Below are positions 15,699 through 25,258 of a DNA stretch of 64,000 nt, piece by piece. This DNA is from Carnobacterium divergens DSM 20623 (lineage in GTDB: Bacteria > Bacillota > Bacilli > Lactobacillales > Carnobacteriaceae): positions 496,001-560,000 of the forward strand of contig NZ_JQLO01000001.1 of NCBI RefSeq assembly GCF_000744255.1. Direction: 5' to 3'. Both the position numbers and the translations under genes were made by a program. The notes beneath the pieces are model-generated. The model made no database searches, was not told the origin of the DNA, and was given only the letters and a program-made list of their open reading frames with translations. Numbering within the stretch: position 1 is the stretch's first letter; every line of letters starts with the position of its first letter.

Positions 15699-16766
15699 AT
15701 GAATCGAATTGAAAAATTACGTAAGGGTATGAAACAAAGAGGCTTAGATGCGCTATTAGTAACAAGCCCTTATAATTTACGTTATGTCTCTAACTTTACA
15801 GGAACAACGGGTTTAAGTGTTATTACATTAGATGAAGCCTACTTTATAACGGATTTTCGTTATACAGAGCAAGTTGCTAAACAAGCAGTAGGATTTAAAA
15901 TAATTCAAAATCAAGGTCCAATTTTTGATGAAGTTGTTAAATTAGTTGAAGAAAATAAGATTGAAGCAATGGGATTTGAACAGGATTTTATTACATTTTC
16001 AACTTTTGAGTTACTTGAAGAGATTATTCCCGTTGAAACAGATTTAGTACCCGTTTCAGGATTGATTGAAAGTCTTAGAGAAGTAAAAGAAACCGTTGAG
16101 ATTGAAACCATTAAAAAAGCATGTTCTATTTCAGATGCGGCTTTTAACTATATCTTAGGCGTTATCAAGCCAGGAATGAGTGAAATCGAAGTTGCGAACT
16201 TACTTGATTTTCACATGCGCAGTTTGGGTGCCAGTGGCGTTTCTTTTGAAACGATTGTTGCCAGTGGTTTACGTTCAGCAATGCCTCACGGGGTTGCGAG
16301 TTCAAAACTGATTGAAAAAGGAGATTTTGTAACCTTAGATTTTGGTTGTTATTATGAAGGTTATGTTTCTGACATGACAAGAACGATTGCAGTTGGTGAA
16401 CCAACTGAAAAATTAAAAGAAATCTATCAAATTACACTTGAAGCTCAGTTAAAAGTGCTTGAAGTAGCAAAACCTGGTATGACAGGAAAAGAACTAGATG
16501 CTGTAGCAAGAGATCATATTAAGAGCTTTGGATATGGTGAAGCTTTCGGTCATTCAACAGGACATGGGATTGGATTAGAGATTCACGAAGGGCCGAATGT
16601 TTCCAAACTAGCAGACAAAGCATTTGTGCCAGGTAACGTGATTACGAATGAGCCCGGTATTTATTTGCCAGGAATCGGTGGCGTTCGAATTGAAGATGAT
16701 TTAGTGATTACGTCAACAGGCAACGAAGTAATTGTTCATTCACCAAAAGAACTAATCATTTTATAA
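15699..16766 (+). CDS. pepP: Xaa-Pro aminopeptidase, M24 family
   Basis: This 355-residue cytoplasmic metallopeptidase removes N-terminal residues preceding proline. A creatinase N-terminal domain (about residues 1-120) precedes the pita-bread catalytic domain. Metal ligands are visible in TLDFGCYYEGYVSDMTRT (two Asp), HSTGHGIGLEIHE (His), TNEPGIYL (Glu) and GVRIEDD (Glu). GGGAGGG precedes the ATG. Placement directly before efp is shared with Bacillus yqhT and many Lactobacillales. Confidence 0.93.
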   Translation: MNRIEKLRKGMKQRGLDALLVTSPYNLRYVSNFTGTTGLSVITLDEAYFITDFRYTEQVAKQAVGFKIIQNQGPIFDEVVKLVEENKIEAMGFEQDFITFSTFELLEEIIPVETDLVPVSGLIESLREVKETVEIETIKKACSISDAAFNYILGVIKPGMSEIEVANLLDFHMRSLGASGVSFETIVASGLRSAMPHGVASSKLIEKGDFVTLDFGCYYEGYVSDMTRTIAVGEPTEKLKEIYQITLEAQLKVLEVAKPGMTGKELDAVARDHIKSFGYGEAFGHSTGHGIGLEIHEGPNVSKLADKAFVPGNVITNEPGIYLPGIGGVRIEDDLVITSTGNEVIVHSPKELIIL

Positions 16767-16854
16767 TCAGATTGAAATAACAATTCAATAGTAAGAATGA
16801 GAAAAAAATGCTACACTAAATAAATAGAATAGAGAAGCTCTAGGAGGAAATTAA

Positions 16855-17412
16855 ATGATTTCAGTAAATGATTTTAAAACAGGCTTGACAATTGAATTTG
16901 ATGGCGGAATTTGGCGTGTTGTAGAATTCCAACATGTTAAACCAGGTAAAGGAGCGGCTTTTGTCCGTTCAAAACTTAAAAATCTTAGAACAGGCGCTGC
17001 TCAAGAAAAAACTTTCCGTGCGGGAGAAAAAGTAGCAAAAGCACAAATCGATAACCGTAAAATGCAATATTTATATGAAAGTGGTGGCGCTCATGTCTTT
17101 ATGGACAGCGAAACTTACGATCAATTAGAATTACAAGAGGCGCAAATTGAAGAAGAATTGAAATATTTGAAAGAAAATATGGAAGTTCAAATCATCATGT
17201 ATGGTGCTGAAACATTAGGTGTTGAGTTGCCAAATACTGTAGAGCTTCGTGTAGCAGAAACAGATCCTGGTATCCGCGGTGATACATCTTCAGGGGGAAC
17301 AAAACCTGCTAAAATGGAAACAGGTGTCATGATCAACGTTCCTTTCTTTGTTAATGTAGACGATGTTTTAATCGTTAACACACAAGATAATTCATATGTA
17401 TCAAGAGCTTAA
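16855..17412 (+). CDS. efp: Translation elongation factor P
   Basis: This 185-residue three-domain protein relieves ribosome stalling at polyproline. The tip loop reads [14 protein letters not shown], with Lys at residue 32, the position modified in other bacteria. The C-terminal signature [23 protein letters not shown] is intact. AGGAGG precedes the ATG. YebC, for which a related ribosome role has been proposed, is also in this window. Confidence 0.97.
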   Translation: MISVNDFKTGLTIEFDGGIWRVVEFQHVKPGKGAAFVRSKLKNLRTGAAQEKTFRAGEKVAKAQIDNRKMQYLYESGGAHVFMDSETYDQLELQEAQIEEELKYLKENMEVQIIMYGAETLGVELPNTVELRVAETDPGIRGDTSSGGTKPAKMETGVMINVPFFVNVDDVLIVNTQDNSYVSRA

Positions 17413-17458
17413 TACGAAAAAATTAGATCAATCTATATAAAAAGTGGAGGGTTGCCCT

Positions 17459-17884
17459 ATGGCTGAAGAATCAAAATTAACCTTACAAGACAATAAAGCA
17501 AGCTTGGGAGAAATTGAAATTGCACCAGAAGTAATAGAAGTGATTTCAGGAATCGCAGCAAGTAAAGTAGAAGGCGTTTATGCAATGCATGGGAGCTTAA
17601 CTTCAGGAGTGACTGAATTATTTGGACGCGTAAATCATAAAAAAGGTGTCCGTCTAACAGTCGATGAAGAAGGCTTGAAAGTAGATGTTTATTGTTACTT
17701 GAATTATGGCGTTGCGGTTCCTAAAGTAGCGTTAGAAATGCAAGAAAAAATTCGTCAACAATTATTGTTTATGACAGATATTGAACTAACTGAAGTCAAT
17801 ATTCATGTTGTAGCAATTATCCCAGAAAAAGCTGAGATTCAAAAGTTAATCGATTTAGAAGATGAAGATGGTGAAGATGCGTGA
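17459..17884 (+). CDS. yqhY: Asp23/Gls24-family protein YqhY
   Basis: This 141-residue Asp23 domain protein has IAPEVIEVISGIAASKVEGVYAMHG near the N-terminus and an acidic C-terminal tail LIDLEDEDGEDA. In Bacillus the homologue lies beside accB-accC and influences acetyl-CoA carboxylase. Those genes are absent here, so that link cannot be checked. The ATG at 17459 is preceded by GGAGGG. The stop overlaps the GTG of nusB. Confidence 0.92.
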   Translation: MAEESKLTLQDNKASLGEIEIAPEVIEVISGIAASKVEGVYAMHGSLTSGVTELFGRVNHKKGVRLTVDEEGLKVDVYCYLNYGVAVPKVALEMQEKIRQQLLFMTDIELTEVNIHVVAIIPEKAEIQKLIDLEDEDGEDA

Positions 17885-18312
17885 GTTTAACAAGACGCGA
17901 GATTAGAGAAAAAGCTTTACAAACATTATTCCAACTAGCTGCTAACGAAGATCTTTCTGCGGATCAAGCGATGCAACAGGCTTTAACAAGTCACGAAGAG
18001 CTTGCTGACGAGGTAGACAGAGTTGCAGTACCTAAATATTTGGAATTATTAACTTCAGGAGTTACCGAACATCAAGCAGTCATTGATGCAAAAATTGAAG
18101 AAAATCTAGCAAATTGGTCAATGAAACGCTTAGCAAAAACCGATTTAATGATTTTACGTATTGCTATTTTTGAAATGCTTTATGTGACGGACGTTCCTGC
18201 TAAAGTGGCTTTGAATGAAGCTCTTGAAATTACAAAACTTTACAGTGATGAAAAATCTCGTAAATTTGTTAACGGAGTTCTAGCAAAAGTAGCCGATGAA
18301 CTAGCTGAATAA
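17881..18312 (+). CDS. nusB: Transcription antitermination factor NusB
   Basis: This 143-residue all-helical protein begins MSLTRREIREKALQTLFQL. It contains NWSMKRLAKTDLMILRIAIFEMLY and VALNEALEITKLYSDEKSRKFVNGVL, both diagnostic for NusB. It joins NusE, NusA and NusG in rRNA antitermination. The GTG start overlaps the yqhY stop by four bases, so translation is coupled. Confidence 0.97.
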   Translation: MSLTRREIREKALQTLFQLAANEDLSADQAMQQALTSHEELADEVDRVAVPKYLELLTSGVTEHQAVIDAKIEENLANWSMKRLAKTDLMILRIAIFEMLYVTDVPAKVALNEALEITKLYSDEKSRKFVNGVLAKVADELAE

Positions 18313-18316
18313 TTAT

Positions 18317-18348
18317 AAAAAAGAGACTGCTTGTGGGTCTCTTTTTTT
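18317..18348 (+). terminator. Terminator after nusB
   Basis: AAAGAGAC pairs with GTCTCTTT and a T-run follows. It ends the efp/yqhY/nusB transcript. Confidence 0.85.
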
Positions 18349-18502
18349 ATGGAATTCTTTAAAGAAGCTAAAAACGAATGAATTTAATAAATTTTGATTT
18401 AATTGTCGTTATTTTCGTTGTTAAAAGCCTTTATTACTATTTTGAAGCTTTTTATTGTGGTAAAATAGAAATGCAAAATGAATTTTAAGGAGTGGGTCAG
18501 TA

Positions 18503-19357
18503 GTGAGTGCAACGATAATGGATGGTAAAGGTTTGGCAGATGAAATGCAAATAGATATGCAAGAAATGGTTGCAGAATTAAAAAACAAGGGAATTACACC
18601 TGGTTTAGTTGTATTACTAGTAGGCGAAAATCCGGCCAGTCAAACCTACGTTAAAAATAAGGAAAAAAGAGCGATTGCACTAGGTTTTCATTCTGTTGTA
18701 GAACGTTATCCAGCGACGATTTCAGAAGCTGAATTATTAGAAGAAATTGAAAAATTCAATCAAGATGATGACTTTCATGGTATACTAGTGCAGTTGCCAT
18801 TACCTGAACATATTGATGCAGATAAAGTACTAAATGCGATTGATTCAACAAAAGACGTGGATGGCTTTCATCCTATAAATATGGGGAAATTATTAATTGG
18901 AAAACCAGATATGATTCCATGCACTCCTTATGGTATTATGAAATTATTAGCACGTTATAATATTGACATTTCCGGGAAAAATGCCGTAATTATTGGCCGT
19001 AGCAATATTGTTGGCAAACCAATGGCTCAGCTTTTATTAATGGAGGATGCAACTGTTACTATCGCTCACTCTAAAACAAAAAATTTAGTTGAGGTTGCAA
19101 AACAGGCAGATATTTTGGTTGTTGCAATAGGACGAGGTCATTTTGTAACAAAAGAATTTATCAAACCTGGTGCAGTTGTGATCGATGTCGGAATGAATCG
19201 TGATGAGAACGGCAAATTGATTGGAGACGTGGCAACGAGTGAGGTTAGCGAAGTAGCTGGATTTTTAACACCAGTTCCAAAAGGCGTAGGCCCGATGACG
19301 ATTACAATGTTGCTTTATCAAACAATCAAAAATGCACGTAAAAAAGGAAATCAATAG
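18503..19357 (+). CDS. folD: Bifunctional methylenetetrahydrofolate dehydrogenase/cyclohydrolase
   Basis: This 284-residue enzyme interconverts 5,10-methylene- and 10-formyl-THF with NADP. It contains [17 protein letters not shown] with the catalytic Tyr-x3-Lys pair, the [12 protein letters not shown] signature, [11 protein letters not shown], and the dinucleotide-binding [21 protein letters not shown] lies about ten bases before the GTG start. It opens the folD-xseA-xseB-ispA-tlyA cluster. Confidence 0.97.
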   Translation: MSATIMDGKGLADEMQIDMQEMVAELKNKGITPGLVVLLVGENPASQTYVKNKEKRAIALGFHSVVERYPATISEAELLEEIEKFNQDDDFHGILVQLPLPEHIDADKVLNAIDSTKDVDGFHPINMGKLLIGKPDMIPCTPYGIMKLLARYNIDISGKNAVIIGRSNIVGKPMAQLLLMEDATVTIAHSKTKNLVEVAKQADILVVAIGRGHFVTKEFIKPGAVVIDVGMNRDENGKLIGDVATSEVSEVAGFLTPVPKGVGPMTITMLLYQTIKNARKKGNQ

Positions 19358-19379
19358 AAGCAAATAAGGAGGAATCCTT

Positions 19380-20717
19380 TTGACGACAGAATATTTAACT
19401 GTTACAGCACTAACGAAATACATTAAACGTAAATTTGATCAAGACCCTTATTTAGAGCGAATCTATTTAACAGGAGAAATTTCAAATTTTAGAATGCGTC
19501 CAAATGCGCATCAATATTTTAGCTTAAAAGACAATCAGGCTAAGATTTCTGCAATTATGTTTAAACCTGCTTTTCAAAAATTGAAGTTTACGCCTGAAGA
19601 GGGAATGAAAGTCCTAATTGTTGGTCGCATCTCTTTATATGAAGCCAGTGGAAATTATCAAATCTACGTAGAACATATGGAACCTGATGGTGTAGGTGCT
19701 TTGTATCAAGCTTTAGAAGAAACTAAAAAAAAATTACGACTAGAAGGATTGTTTGATGCACCAAAGCAATTAATCTCAACTTTCCCTAAAAAAATAGCTG
19801 TCATTACGAGTCCAACTGGAGCTGTTGTAAGAGATATTATGACCACGGTTAAAAGACGTTATCCAATTGTACAGTTAGTAATTTTTCCTACATTAGTTCA
19901 AGGGAATCAAGCAGCAAAAGATATTGTTAAAAACATTAAACTAGTAGAAGAAATCGGCGATTTTGATACGATGATTATCGCTCGTGGTGGTGGCTCGATT
20001 GAAGATTTGTGGCCATTTAATGAAGAAATTGTTGCAAGAGCTATTTTTGAAGCCACGACTCCAAGTATCTCCTCAGTAGGACATGAAACGGATACAACAA
20101 TTGCTGATTTAGTAGCAGATGTGAGAGCAGCTACACCAACTGCAGCAGCAGAATTATCCGTACCATTATTAGCAGATGAACTTATGAAGATAGAACAATT
20201 AAAACTTCGCTTAATGCAAGCTTTTAAAGGTAAAATTGACGTATTAGATCATCGTCTAAATCGTAGTTTAAGTTCGTATATTTTTAAACAACCTGAGCGT
20301 CTATATGAAGGTTATGCTCAAAATTTAGATATAGCAACTGAGGGATTGTTTCGCAATATAGAAGAGAAAATTAATCAAAATAATCATCGTTTAAGTTTGC
20401 TGGAATTAAGACTAAAAGCTCATAATCCAACACAATTAGTTGAACAAAAACAACAAGAAATAGCGGTTTTAACCCAGCAACTATCTCTTCAAATGAGACG
20501 CTATATGGATGAAAAAATACAAACTATTCACGTGTTAATGCAGTCTCTTGATTATTTAAGTCCTTTAAAAATCATGGATCGTGGGTATAGTTATGTCACT
20601 AAAAATGGTGAAGTGATTAAAGAATCAGAACAAGTTAAAAAAGATGAAGTGATTGAAATTCATTTGCATAAAGGAAAAATTGAAGCAAAAGTGACTAAGA
20701 AAGTAGAGGAAATCTAA
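19380..20717 (+). CDS. xseA: Exodeoxyribonuclease VII large subunit
   Basis: This 445-residue subunit has an N-terminal OB-fold ([21 protein letters not shown]), the catalytic core with [12 protein letters not shown] and [32 protein letters not shown], and a long coiled coil. It forms the single-strand-specific nuclease with XseB. The start is TTG with GGAGG seven bases before. The stop overlaps the xseB ATG by one base. Confidence 0.96.
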   Translation: MTTEYLTVTALTKYIKRKFDQDPYLERIYLTGEISNFRMRPNAHQYFSLKDNQAKISAIMFKPAFQKLKFTPEEGMKVLIVGRISLYEASGNYQIYVEHMEPDGVGALYQALEETKKKLRLEGLFDAPKQLISTFPKKIAVITSPTGAVVRDIMTTVKRRYPIVQLVIFPTLVQGNQAAKDIVKNIKLVEEIGDFDTMIIARGGGSIEDLWPFNEEIVARAIFEATTPSISSVGHETDTTIADLVADVRAATPTAAAELSVPLLADELMKIEQLKLRLMQAFKGKIDVLDHRLNRSLSSYIFKQPERLYEGYAQNLDIATEGLFRNIEEKINQNNHRLSLLELRLKAHNPTQLVEQKQQEIAVLTQQLSLQMRRYMDEKIQTIHVLMQSLDYLSPLKIMDRGYSYVTKNGEVIKESEQVKKDEVIEIHLHKGKIEAKVTKKVEEI

Positions 20718-20947
20718 TGACTGTAAAAAAACAAATCAAATTTGAAGAAGCAATGCAACAACTAGAAGAAATCGTAACAAACTTAGAGCAAGGCGATGTT
20801 CCTTTAGAAGAAGCTTTAGAACAATTTCAAAAAGGTGTAGGTCTTAGCAAAATTTGTAAAGAAACGTTACAAAATGCTGAAAAAACGCTAACAAAAATGG
20901 TAGATGAAAACGGTGAAGAAGCACTATTTGAGACAGATTCAGAATAA
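20717..20947 (+). CDS. xseB: Exodeoxyribonuclease VII small subunit
   Basis: This 76-residue helical hairpin contains [29 protein letters not shown], matching XseB. It binds the XseA coiled coil. Its start overlaps the xseA stop by one base, and ispA follows after 11 bases. Confidence 0.96.
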   Translation: MTVKKQIKFEEAMQQLEEIVTNLEQGDVPLEEALEQFQKGVGLSKICKETLQNAEKTLTKMVDENGEEALFETDSE

Positions 20948-20958
20948 GGAGAACCTAA

Positions 20959-21849
20959 ATGAACTTAATTGATTTTCAAACGCAACAAATGCCCTTGTTT
21001 GAAGACTTTTTAATCAACACATTAAAAGAAGAGATTTTACCAAATTCAACATTATATCATGCAATGAACTATTCTGTGTCAGCAGGTGGCAAACGAATCC
21101 GCCCGTTACTTTTATTAGCGGTACTAAAGTCATTCGGAAAAAATCCAAAAGCAGGATTTGAAGTTGCAGCGGCTCTAGAATACATTCATACGTATTCATT
21201 GATTCATGATGATTTACCAGCAATGGATAACGACGCTCTAAGACGAGGCAAGCCAACCAATCACATTGTCTATGGTGAAGATATGGCGATTTTAGCAGGT
21301 GATGGTCTATTGACCTATGCTTTTGAAGTGATTGCAATAAGTCCTTTATCAAATGATAAAAAAGTAAAGCTTATCTCAGCATTGGCTAAGTCAGCAGGAC
21401 CAACAGGGATGGTTGCCGGTCAAGTGGCGGATATGGAAGCTGAAAAAAAACAAGTTCCCTTAAAGGAATTAAAAGAAATTCATGCTAGAAAAACAGGGGA
21501 ATTATTACGTTTTGCAGCTATAGCAGGCGGGATTATTGCAGAAGTTTCATCATTAGCTTTAAATGCGCTTGAACAATACGCTCTTCATTTGGGACTGGCT
21601 TTTCAAATTCGAGATGATGTGATGGACGTTATTGGAGATGTGACGGAGTTAGGGAAAGAAACTGGCATGGATGCAATCCATGAAAAAAGTACTTATCCTA
21701 ATTTATTGACATTAACTGGCGCTATTGAAGCGTTAAATGAAGAATTAGGACAAGCGAAAAAAGCTCTTAATTACGAAAAAAATAATGAAGTATTTGACGC
21801 AAGTCTTTTAAATGAGATTGCCGATATGCTTTTGATAGAAGAAAGATAG
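20959..21849 (+). CDS. ispA: Farnesyl (polyprenyl) diphosphate synthase
   Basis: This 296-residue trans-prenyltransferase has the first Asp-rich motif DDLPAMD (residues 84-90) and the second DDVMD (near 219), plus GGKRIRPLLLL. It condenses IPP with DMAPP or GPP for isoprenoid carrier synthesis. In Bacillus, dxs sits between ispA and the tlyA homologue. Here tlyA follows after eight bases, which fits mevalonate-pathway IPP supply in Lactobacillales (inference). Confidence 0.95.
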   Translation: MNLIDFQTQQMPLFEDFLINTLKEEILPNSTLYHAMNYSVSAGGKRIRPLLLLAVLKSFGKNPKAGFEVAAALEYIHTYSLIHDDLPAMDNDALRRGKPTNHIVYGEDMAILAGDGLLTYAFEVIAISPLSNDKKVKLISALAKSAGPTGMVAGQVADMEAEKKQVPLKELKEIHARKTGELLRFAAIAGGIIAEVSSLALNALEQYALHLGLAFQIRDDVMDVIGDVTELGKETGMDAIHEKSTYPNLLTLTGAIEALNEELGQAKKALNYEKNNEVFDASLLNEIADMLLIEER

Positions 21850-21857
21850 GCGATGGA

Positions 21858-22676
21858 ATGAAGAAAGAACGAGTGGATATTTTATTAGTTGAACAAGGAC
21901 TATTTGAAACAAGAGAGAAAGCGAAACGAGCAATTATGGCGGGTCAAATCTATAATGAAAAAGAAGAACGCTTAGACAAACCAGGTGAAAAAATCTCACA
22001 AGATTCCGTACTTAAAATCAAAGGAGAAACATTGCGTTATGTAAGTCGTGGTGGCTTGAAACTTGAAAAAGCCTTAGAAGTATTTGACGTGGATGTAACG
22101 GATAAGGTTATGTTGGATATTGGCTCTTCAACGGGTGGATTTACCGATGCAGCTTTACAAAATGGGGCAACAATGAGCTATGCGTTAGATGTAGGCTACA
22201 ATCAATTGGCTTGGAAGTTAAGACAAGATGAACGTGTAGAAGTAATGGAACGCGTTAATTTCAGACACAGTAAATTAGAAGATTTTACCAAAGGACAACC
22301 GGAATTTGCGACAATCGATGTTTCTTTTATTTCTCTGCGTTTGATTTTACCAGTATTAAAAGATATTTTAAAACCTGGTGGCGATGTATTAGCTTTAATT
22401 AAACCACAATTTGAAGCAGGTCGTGAAGGTGTTGGCAAAAAAGGAATCGTTCGTGACCCAGCTGTTCATAAACAAGTATTAGACGATATGATTCAATTTG
22501 TAGTTGGTATCGGATATGATGTAATGGCTCTTGATTATTCACCAATCACTGGTGGCGAAGGCAATATTGAATTTTTAATGCATTTAAAATGGAATGACAA
22601 AGTTACTGGAACTGTAAATTATAGTGTTAATGCGGATTCTACTTTAGCCAGTGCTTATGAGCGTTTGAAAAAATAA
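21858..22676 (+). CDS. tlyA: TlyA-family rRNA 2'-O-methyltransferase
   Basis: This 272-residue protein has an N-terminal S4 RNA-binding domain (RVDILLVEQGLFETREKAKRAIMAG) and an FtsJ/RrmJ-like SAM methyltransferase domain with LDIGSSTGGFTDAALQ and ALIKPQFEAG. TlyA proteins methylate rRNA ribose (C1409/C1920 in mycobacteria); Firmicute homologues (YqxC) are less studied. It lies immediately before argR, as in Bacillus. Confidence 0.93.
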   Translation: MKKERVDILLVEQGLFETREKAKRAIMAGQIYNEKEERLDKPGEKISQDSVLKIKGETLRYVSRGGLKLEKALEVFDVDVTDKVMLDIGSSTGGFTDAALQNGATMSYALDVGYNQLAWKLRQDERVEVMERVNFRHSKLEDFTKGQPEFATIDVSFISLRLILPVLKDILKPGGDVLALIKPQFEAGREGVGKKGIVRDPAVHKQVLDDMIQFVVGIGYDVMALDYSPITGGEGNIEFLMHLKWNDKVTGTVNYSVNADSTLASAYERLKK

Positions 22677-22680
22677 ATAA

Positions 22681-22730
22681 AAAACAGTGCTAAATTAAGA
22701 AAAGAATCTTATTTTAGTGCTGTTTTTTGA
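22681..22730 (+). terminator. Terminator after tlyA
   Basis: AAAACAGTGCTAAA pairs with TTTAGTGCTGTTTT using two G-U pairs, and ends in six T's. Confidence 0.75.
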
Positions 22731-22860
22731 GTATGAATATACATTTAGTGTTAAAAACAACTATATTTTTTACTTAATTCTTTATTCCGAAAGTAAAATA
22801 CGTTATGATAGAGTTAAATCATTGCATAAATATACTGTTTTTAGAAAACGAGGTGTAATT

Positions 22861-23310
22861 ATGAAGAAAAAAGAAAGACATCGGTTATTACAAGAGTTGA
22901 TTCAGGATAATGTAATTGAAAAACAAGAGGATTTTGTGCGTATATTAGAAGAAAGAGGAATCGTGGTCACACAGGCAACTATTTCACGAGACATCAAAGA
23001 ACTTCATCTAGTAAAAGTTCCCTCACAAACTGGCGGTTATCGCTACAGTATGCCACCAGATGCACAATACGATACATCAAAAAAATTGGAACGACTGGTC
23101 AAAGATGCTTTTGTTTCGATTGACATGCAAGATTACTTTCTCGTTTTAAAAACGATTCCAGGAAATGCTTATGCATTAGGATCATTAATCGATTCTTCTA
23201 GCTTTGAAGGGGTATTTGGAACGATTTGTGGCGATGATACTGTCTTGATTATTTGTAAATCAGCAGAAGCTGCGACAAGAATTAAAGATCATTTTTTACA
23301 TTTATTATAA
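22861..23310 (+). CDS. argR: Arginine repressor ArgR/AhrC
   Basis: This 149-residue protein has an N-terminal winged HTH containing TQATISRDIKELHLVKV and a C-terminal hexamerisation and arginine-binding domain with GTICGDDTVLIICK. The ATG at 22861 is chosen because GAGGTG precedes it; the open frame extends upstream through non-coding sequence. The tlyA-argR-recN order matches Bacillus yqxC-ahrC-recN. No arginine metabolism genes are nearby, so it acts in trans. Confidence 0.94.
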   Translation: MKKKERHRLLQELIQDNVIEKQEDFVRILEERGIVVTQATISRDIKELHLVKVPSQTGGYRYSMPPDAQYDTSKKLERLVKDAFVSIDMQDYFLVLKTIPGNAYALGSLIDSSSFEGVFGTICGDDTVLIICKSAEAATRIKDHFLHLL

Positions 23311-23346
23311 AAATTAAAAGCAAAAACGGTTTTGAGAGGTGAAAAC

Positions 23347-25050
23347 ATGTTACAAGAACTAGCCATTAAAAATTTCGCGATTATTCACGATTTGTCATTA
23401 AGCTTTGAAAATGGAATGACCGTTTTAACGGGTGAGACGGGTGCAGGTAAATCAATTATCATTGATGCAGTAGGTTTATTAGCAGGTGGAAGAGGCTCAA
23501 GCGAGTTTATCCGTCACGGTGAGTCCAAATGCGTCCTAGAAGGTTTATTCTCATTAAATAAAGAAGCCACTACTTTTGATTTATTAAAAGAATATGATAT
23601 TGATTTTGAAGATCATACCATTTTGATTCAACGAGATATTCACCGAAATGGGAAAAATGTCTGTCGAGTTAATGGACGCTTAGTCAATATTGCTACATTA
23701 CGTTTGATTGGTGAAACGATGATTGACATACATGGTCAAAATGAGCACCAAGAATTAATGAATCCAGAACGTCACTTAGGAATGCTAGATCAATTTGGTA
23801 ATGAGACATTAAGTCGCTTAAAAGCAGATTATCATCAAACTTATCTAGCCTACCAAACCGCTAAAACAACTTATGAGAAGTGGCAAAATAGCGAACAAGA
23901 ATTAGCTCAACGAATGGATATGCTAGCTTATCAAACCAACGACATTGAATTAGCTGAACTAGTTGTTGGAGAAGATGATTTACTAGAAGAAGAAAAAAAC
24001 TTATTAGTTAATTATCAACGAATTGTTGGTGCCCTTTCAGTTAGCTATGATGCTCTGCAAGGAGAGGAAGGTAGTGGCATCGATTTAATTGGCAGTGCGA
24101 TGACTGAAATGAGTGGAATTGAAGAAATCGATGGCAAGTACAAACAAATTTCTGAAAGTATTTCCAATAGTTATTTTCAACTACAAGAAGCAGCTAGTGA
24201 TATTTTAAAAGAAATGGATCAGCTAGCCTATGATGAAAATCGTTTAAATGAAATCGAGAAGAGACTTGAACTGATTCATCAGATGAAACGAAAATATGGC
24301 GATTCTTTAGCTGAAATCATGAATTATTATGAAAAAATAACCATTGAATTAAGCCAAATTAAAAATCGAGAAGATCATATTTATACGTTAACAACTGAAC
24401 TCAAAGAATTATCAGAACAATTGACCAAAAAAGGGCAAGTATTGTCCAAAAAACGACAAGAAGTTGCTAAAGATCTAGAAATCAGTATTCATGAGCAATT
24501 AAAAGAGCTTTATATGGAAAAAGTTATTTTTGAAGTTCGCTTCCTTTCAAAAGAAACAAATGGAAAAAGCTTCAGTGAAAACGGAATTGATCAGGTTGAG
24601 TTTTATATTGCAACCAATCCGGGAGAACCTTTAAAACCATTAGCAAAAGTAGCTTCAGGTGGAGAGCTTTCTCGAATGATGTTAGCAATGAAGACGATTT
24701 TCTCAAAAAACTTAGGGATTACTAGTATCATCTTTGATGAAGTTGATACTGGAGTAAGTGGTCGAGTAGCACAAGCAATTGCGAATAAAATTTATTTAGT
24801 AGCTGTTCATTCACAAGTTTTATGTATTACTCATTTGCCACAAGTTGCAGCAATGGCGGATCATCATCTTTTTATTTCCAAAACTGTTGTAGGAGAACGA
24901 ACAGAGACCCATGTTGACTTGCTAAAAAAATCAGCTAAAGTACAAGAAATCGCTCGAATGCTAGCAGGAACTGAGATTACTAAATTGACTTTAGAACATG
25001 CAAAAGAATTACTAGAACTAGCCAAAACTGAAAAACACAAATACATTTAA
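23347..25050 (+). CDS. recN: DNA repair protein RecN
   Basis: This 567-residue SMC-like ATPase has Walker A TGETGAGKS near residue 30, a central coiled coil, the ABC signature region KVASGGELSRMMLAMK, and Walker B IIFDEVDTGVSG. RecN gathers double-strand breaks for recombination. The ATG at 23347 follows GAGAGGTG. It lies 36 bases after argR. No LexA box is evident here. Confidence 0.95.
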   Translation: MLQELAIKNFAIIHDLSLSFENGMTVLTGETGAGKSIIIDAVGLLAGGRGSSEFIRHGESKCVLEGLFSLNKEATTFDLLKEYDIDFEDHTILIQRDIHRNGKNVCRVNGRLVNIATLRLIGETMIDIHGQNEHQELMNPERHLGMLDQFGNETLSRLKADYHQTYLAYQTAKTTYEKWQNSEQELAQRMDMLAYQTNDIELAELVVGEDDLLEEEKNLLVNYQRIVGALSVSYDALQGEEGSGIDLIGSAMTEMSGIEEIDGKYKQISESISNSYFQLQEAASDILKEMDQLAYDENRLNEIEKRLELIHQMKRKYGDSLAEIMNYYEKITIELSQIKNREDHIYTLTTELKELSEQLTKKGQVLSKKRQEVAKDLEISIHEQLKELYMEKVIFEVRFLSKETNGKSFSENGIDQVEFYIATNPGEPLKPLAKVASGGELSRMMLAMKTIFSKNLGITSIIFDEVDTGVSGRVAQAIANKIYLVAVHSQVLCITHLPQVAAMADHHLFISKTVVGERTETHVDLLKKSAKVQEIARMLAGTEITKLTLEHAKELLELAKTEKHKYI

Positions 25051-25084
25051 AAAAGAAAATCAACTTGCTGATTTTCTTTTTTTT
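25051..25084 (+). terminator. Terminator after recN
   Basis: AAAAGAAAATCA pairs with TGATTTTCTTTT, followed by T's. Confidence 0.88.
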
Positions 25085-25096
25085 AAGTATTTTAAA

Positions 25097-25132
25097 TAAC
25101 GATCGTTACTTAAATGTGACAATTTTGTGACA
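25097..25132 (+). promoter_or_regulatory. Palindrome and TGTGACA repeats upstream of the efflux operon
   Basis: A perfect 12-base palindrome TAACGATCGTTA (25097-25108) is followed by two TGTGACA copies at 25115-25121 and 25126-25132. Their 11-base pitch is typical of OmpR/PhoB-class response-regulator sites. They lie 60-100 bases upstream of the predicted promoter. Confidence 0.5.
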
Positions 25133-25192
25133 GAAAAGACCTTTTCACCTACAACCTAAGGATGATTTTTATCTAAACTTCCGATTAAAGGG

Positions 25193-25221
25193 TTCTCATA
25201 AATGCTTAAAATAGATATACT
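25193..25221 (+). promoter_or_regulatory. Promoter of the efflux operon
   Basis: TTCTCA, a 17-base spacer and TATACT, about 38 bases before the start codon. The weak -35 suggests activation. Confidence 0.5.
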
Positions 25222-25258
25222 TATAAGGAATTATTAATTAAAAATTAGGAGGCTTACA

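Noticed and set aside
22717-22860. N-terminal extension of argR by 48 codons
   Set aside because: It overlaps the tlyA terminator and promoter region, while the ATG at 22861 has a ribosome site and matches the ArgR family length.
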